Part shown: in pieces, positions 63,382 to 64,000 of the stretch
How positions within the stretch are numbered: the stretch's first letter is position 1
How the letters are laid out: every line of letters starts with the position of its first letter
NCBI GenBank assembly: GCA_016722445.1
Contig: JADKIZ010000005.1
Coordinates: 235,563-299,562 of the forward strand
Reading direction: 5' to 3'
Source of the DNA: Flavobacteriales bacterium
GTDB taxonomy: Bacteria > Bacteroidota > Bacteroidia > Flavobacteriales_D > Sanyastnellaceae
Length of the DNA stretch: 64,000 nt
Position numbers and translations under genes: made by a program
The notes under the pieces: generated by a model
What the model was told of the DNA's origin: nothing
Seen by the model: the letters and a program-made list of their open reading frames with translations, nothing else
Databases searched by the model: none

Positions 63382-63940
63382 ATGAAGGAATTACCACGCT
63401 ACTATTCATTGTGCTCATTAGTGCCACTATTGGCACAAAAACGCAGGACAACAGAAACAGCTCCCCTATCGCCACACAGCAGACAGCGTAGCTTCATTGT
63501 CCCAGGAAGAAAAAGATGGGATCTATTTGTCAATCTGGTTCGTCTTTATCCTCAAAGACTTTTGAAATACGAGGCGAATGATGACTCTCGAATTGACAGA
63601 CTATATATCACTTTAAGACAGACCCTCAAAGTCAAAAACCATTGACAGCACTAACCTACAATGCCGAAGTGCAGGATCTAGCGAAAGGCTTTTGCAGAGG
63701 AACAGTCGAAAACATGGGCGGACAGGACATAAGCGAAATCCTGTCCTACTGGCTATTGGGGCGAATGTCTTGCATGGGAGACCCGGTGGAAATAATGAAA
63801 TTCTTCAACTATTGATTGATGAAAATGTACCTGACTATGGACTCGCAAAATGTGTTTGGCCAAAGAAGCTTCTCAGATAGGTGTGGCGACTGCACCACAT
63901 CCCAAATATGCGTGTAAGTGTCCTTGATTTTTCGAATTAA
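63382..63940 (+). CDS. CAP-domain (SCP/PR1-like) secreted protein (frameshifted)
   Basis: Bridging several shifts gives about 190 residues. A signal peptide-like start (MKELP, then LLFIVLISATIG) is followed by SLSQEEKDGIYL, DFLKYEANDDSRIDRLYITL and RQTLK, then ALTYNAEVQDLAKGF, GDPVENNEILQLLIDENVPD, and a C-terminal GxRKMCLAKEASQIGVATAP and HPKY before CVLDF. The LLIDxxVPDxGHR and IGVATAPHPKYxYxCVxDF patterns are typical of bacterial CAP proteins. Their function is mostly unknown. The frame is broken too often to translate directly. Confidence 0.6.
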
Positions 63941-63972
63941 AACAAATAAAGGACGCTGAATCAATTATAAAG

Positions 63973-64000
63973 GAAAGCGACACAATTAAGGGTCGCTTTC
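63973..64000 (+). terminator. Terminator hairpin at the window edge
   Basis: GAAAGCGAC (63973-63981) pairs with GTCGCTTTC (63992-64000). The downstream T tract, if any, is beyond the window. Confidence 0.5.

Overview
The window reads as chromosomal DNA from a member of the Bacteroidota. The grounds are two kinds of type IX secretion (T9SS) sorting domain, a PorP/SprF protein, families largely confined to the phylum (DUF4271, DUF3098, DUF2795), tRNA and gene promoters of the TTG...TAnnTTTG type, and very few Shine-Dalgarno sites. By eye the G+C content is in the low to mid 40s. I cannot place it to genus. It looks like a contig from an environmental genome whose base accuracy falls sharply at the right end.

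Left part (1-16.4 kb): a partial nitroreductase-like gene, an SDR oxidoreductase coupled to an M28 peptidase, a T9SS cargo with an Omp28-like CxxC domain, tRNA-Cys, a coiled-coil membrane protein, a barrel-like protein, yraN (frameshifted), an RsuA/RluB-type pseudouridine synthase with an Arg/Gly-rich repeat tail, DUF4271-hemD-dprA, a 31-residue small ORF, an aldehyde dehydrogenase, tRNA-Gln, a LysM glucosaminidase, a MORN-repeat lipoprotein and a polyprenyl diphosphate synthase.

Surface-protein block (16.4-34.5 kb): a roughly 1340-residue T9SS cargo with five GCTDP calcium-type repeats (broken by one frameshift and one stop), a lipoprotein, then an apparent operon of a 3020-residue fibre protein with about 31 Cys-paired repeats and a CHU_C/type B tail, a PorP/SprF partner and a TPR-PD40-OmpA protein. 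Two diverged copies of a 160-180 bp fold-back element lie upstream of genes in this block.

Housekeeping block (34.5-56 kb): an RsmF-like methyltransferase, an AsmA protein, a lipoprotein, a LolE/FtsX permease and rbfA on the minus strand; then a GNAT, aspartate kinase, DUF2795, cobalamin adenosyltransferase, dCMP deaminase, two S41 proteases flanking hemN and rnpA, an O-antigen ligase-like protein with two glycosyltransferases, uppP, DUF3098 and a methyltransferase.

Right end (56-64 kb): rplM-rpsI-rpsB-tsf, every one carrying several apparent indels; a duplicated exonuclease tail; a tandem array (period about 841 bp) of three lipoprotein genes; a DEDDh exonuclease; a UbiA-like membrane protein; and a CAP-domain protein. 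These last genes can only be read by stitching frames together. The 9 kb fibre gene has no interruption, while the last 8 kb has a break every 100-200 bp. I read the breaks as mostly sequence error, with the tandem array a real or assembly-made duplication.
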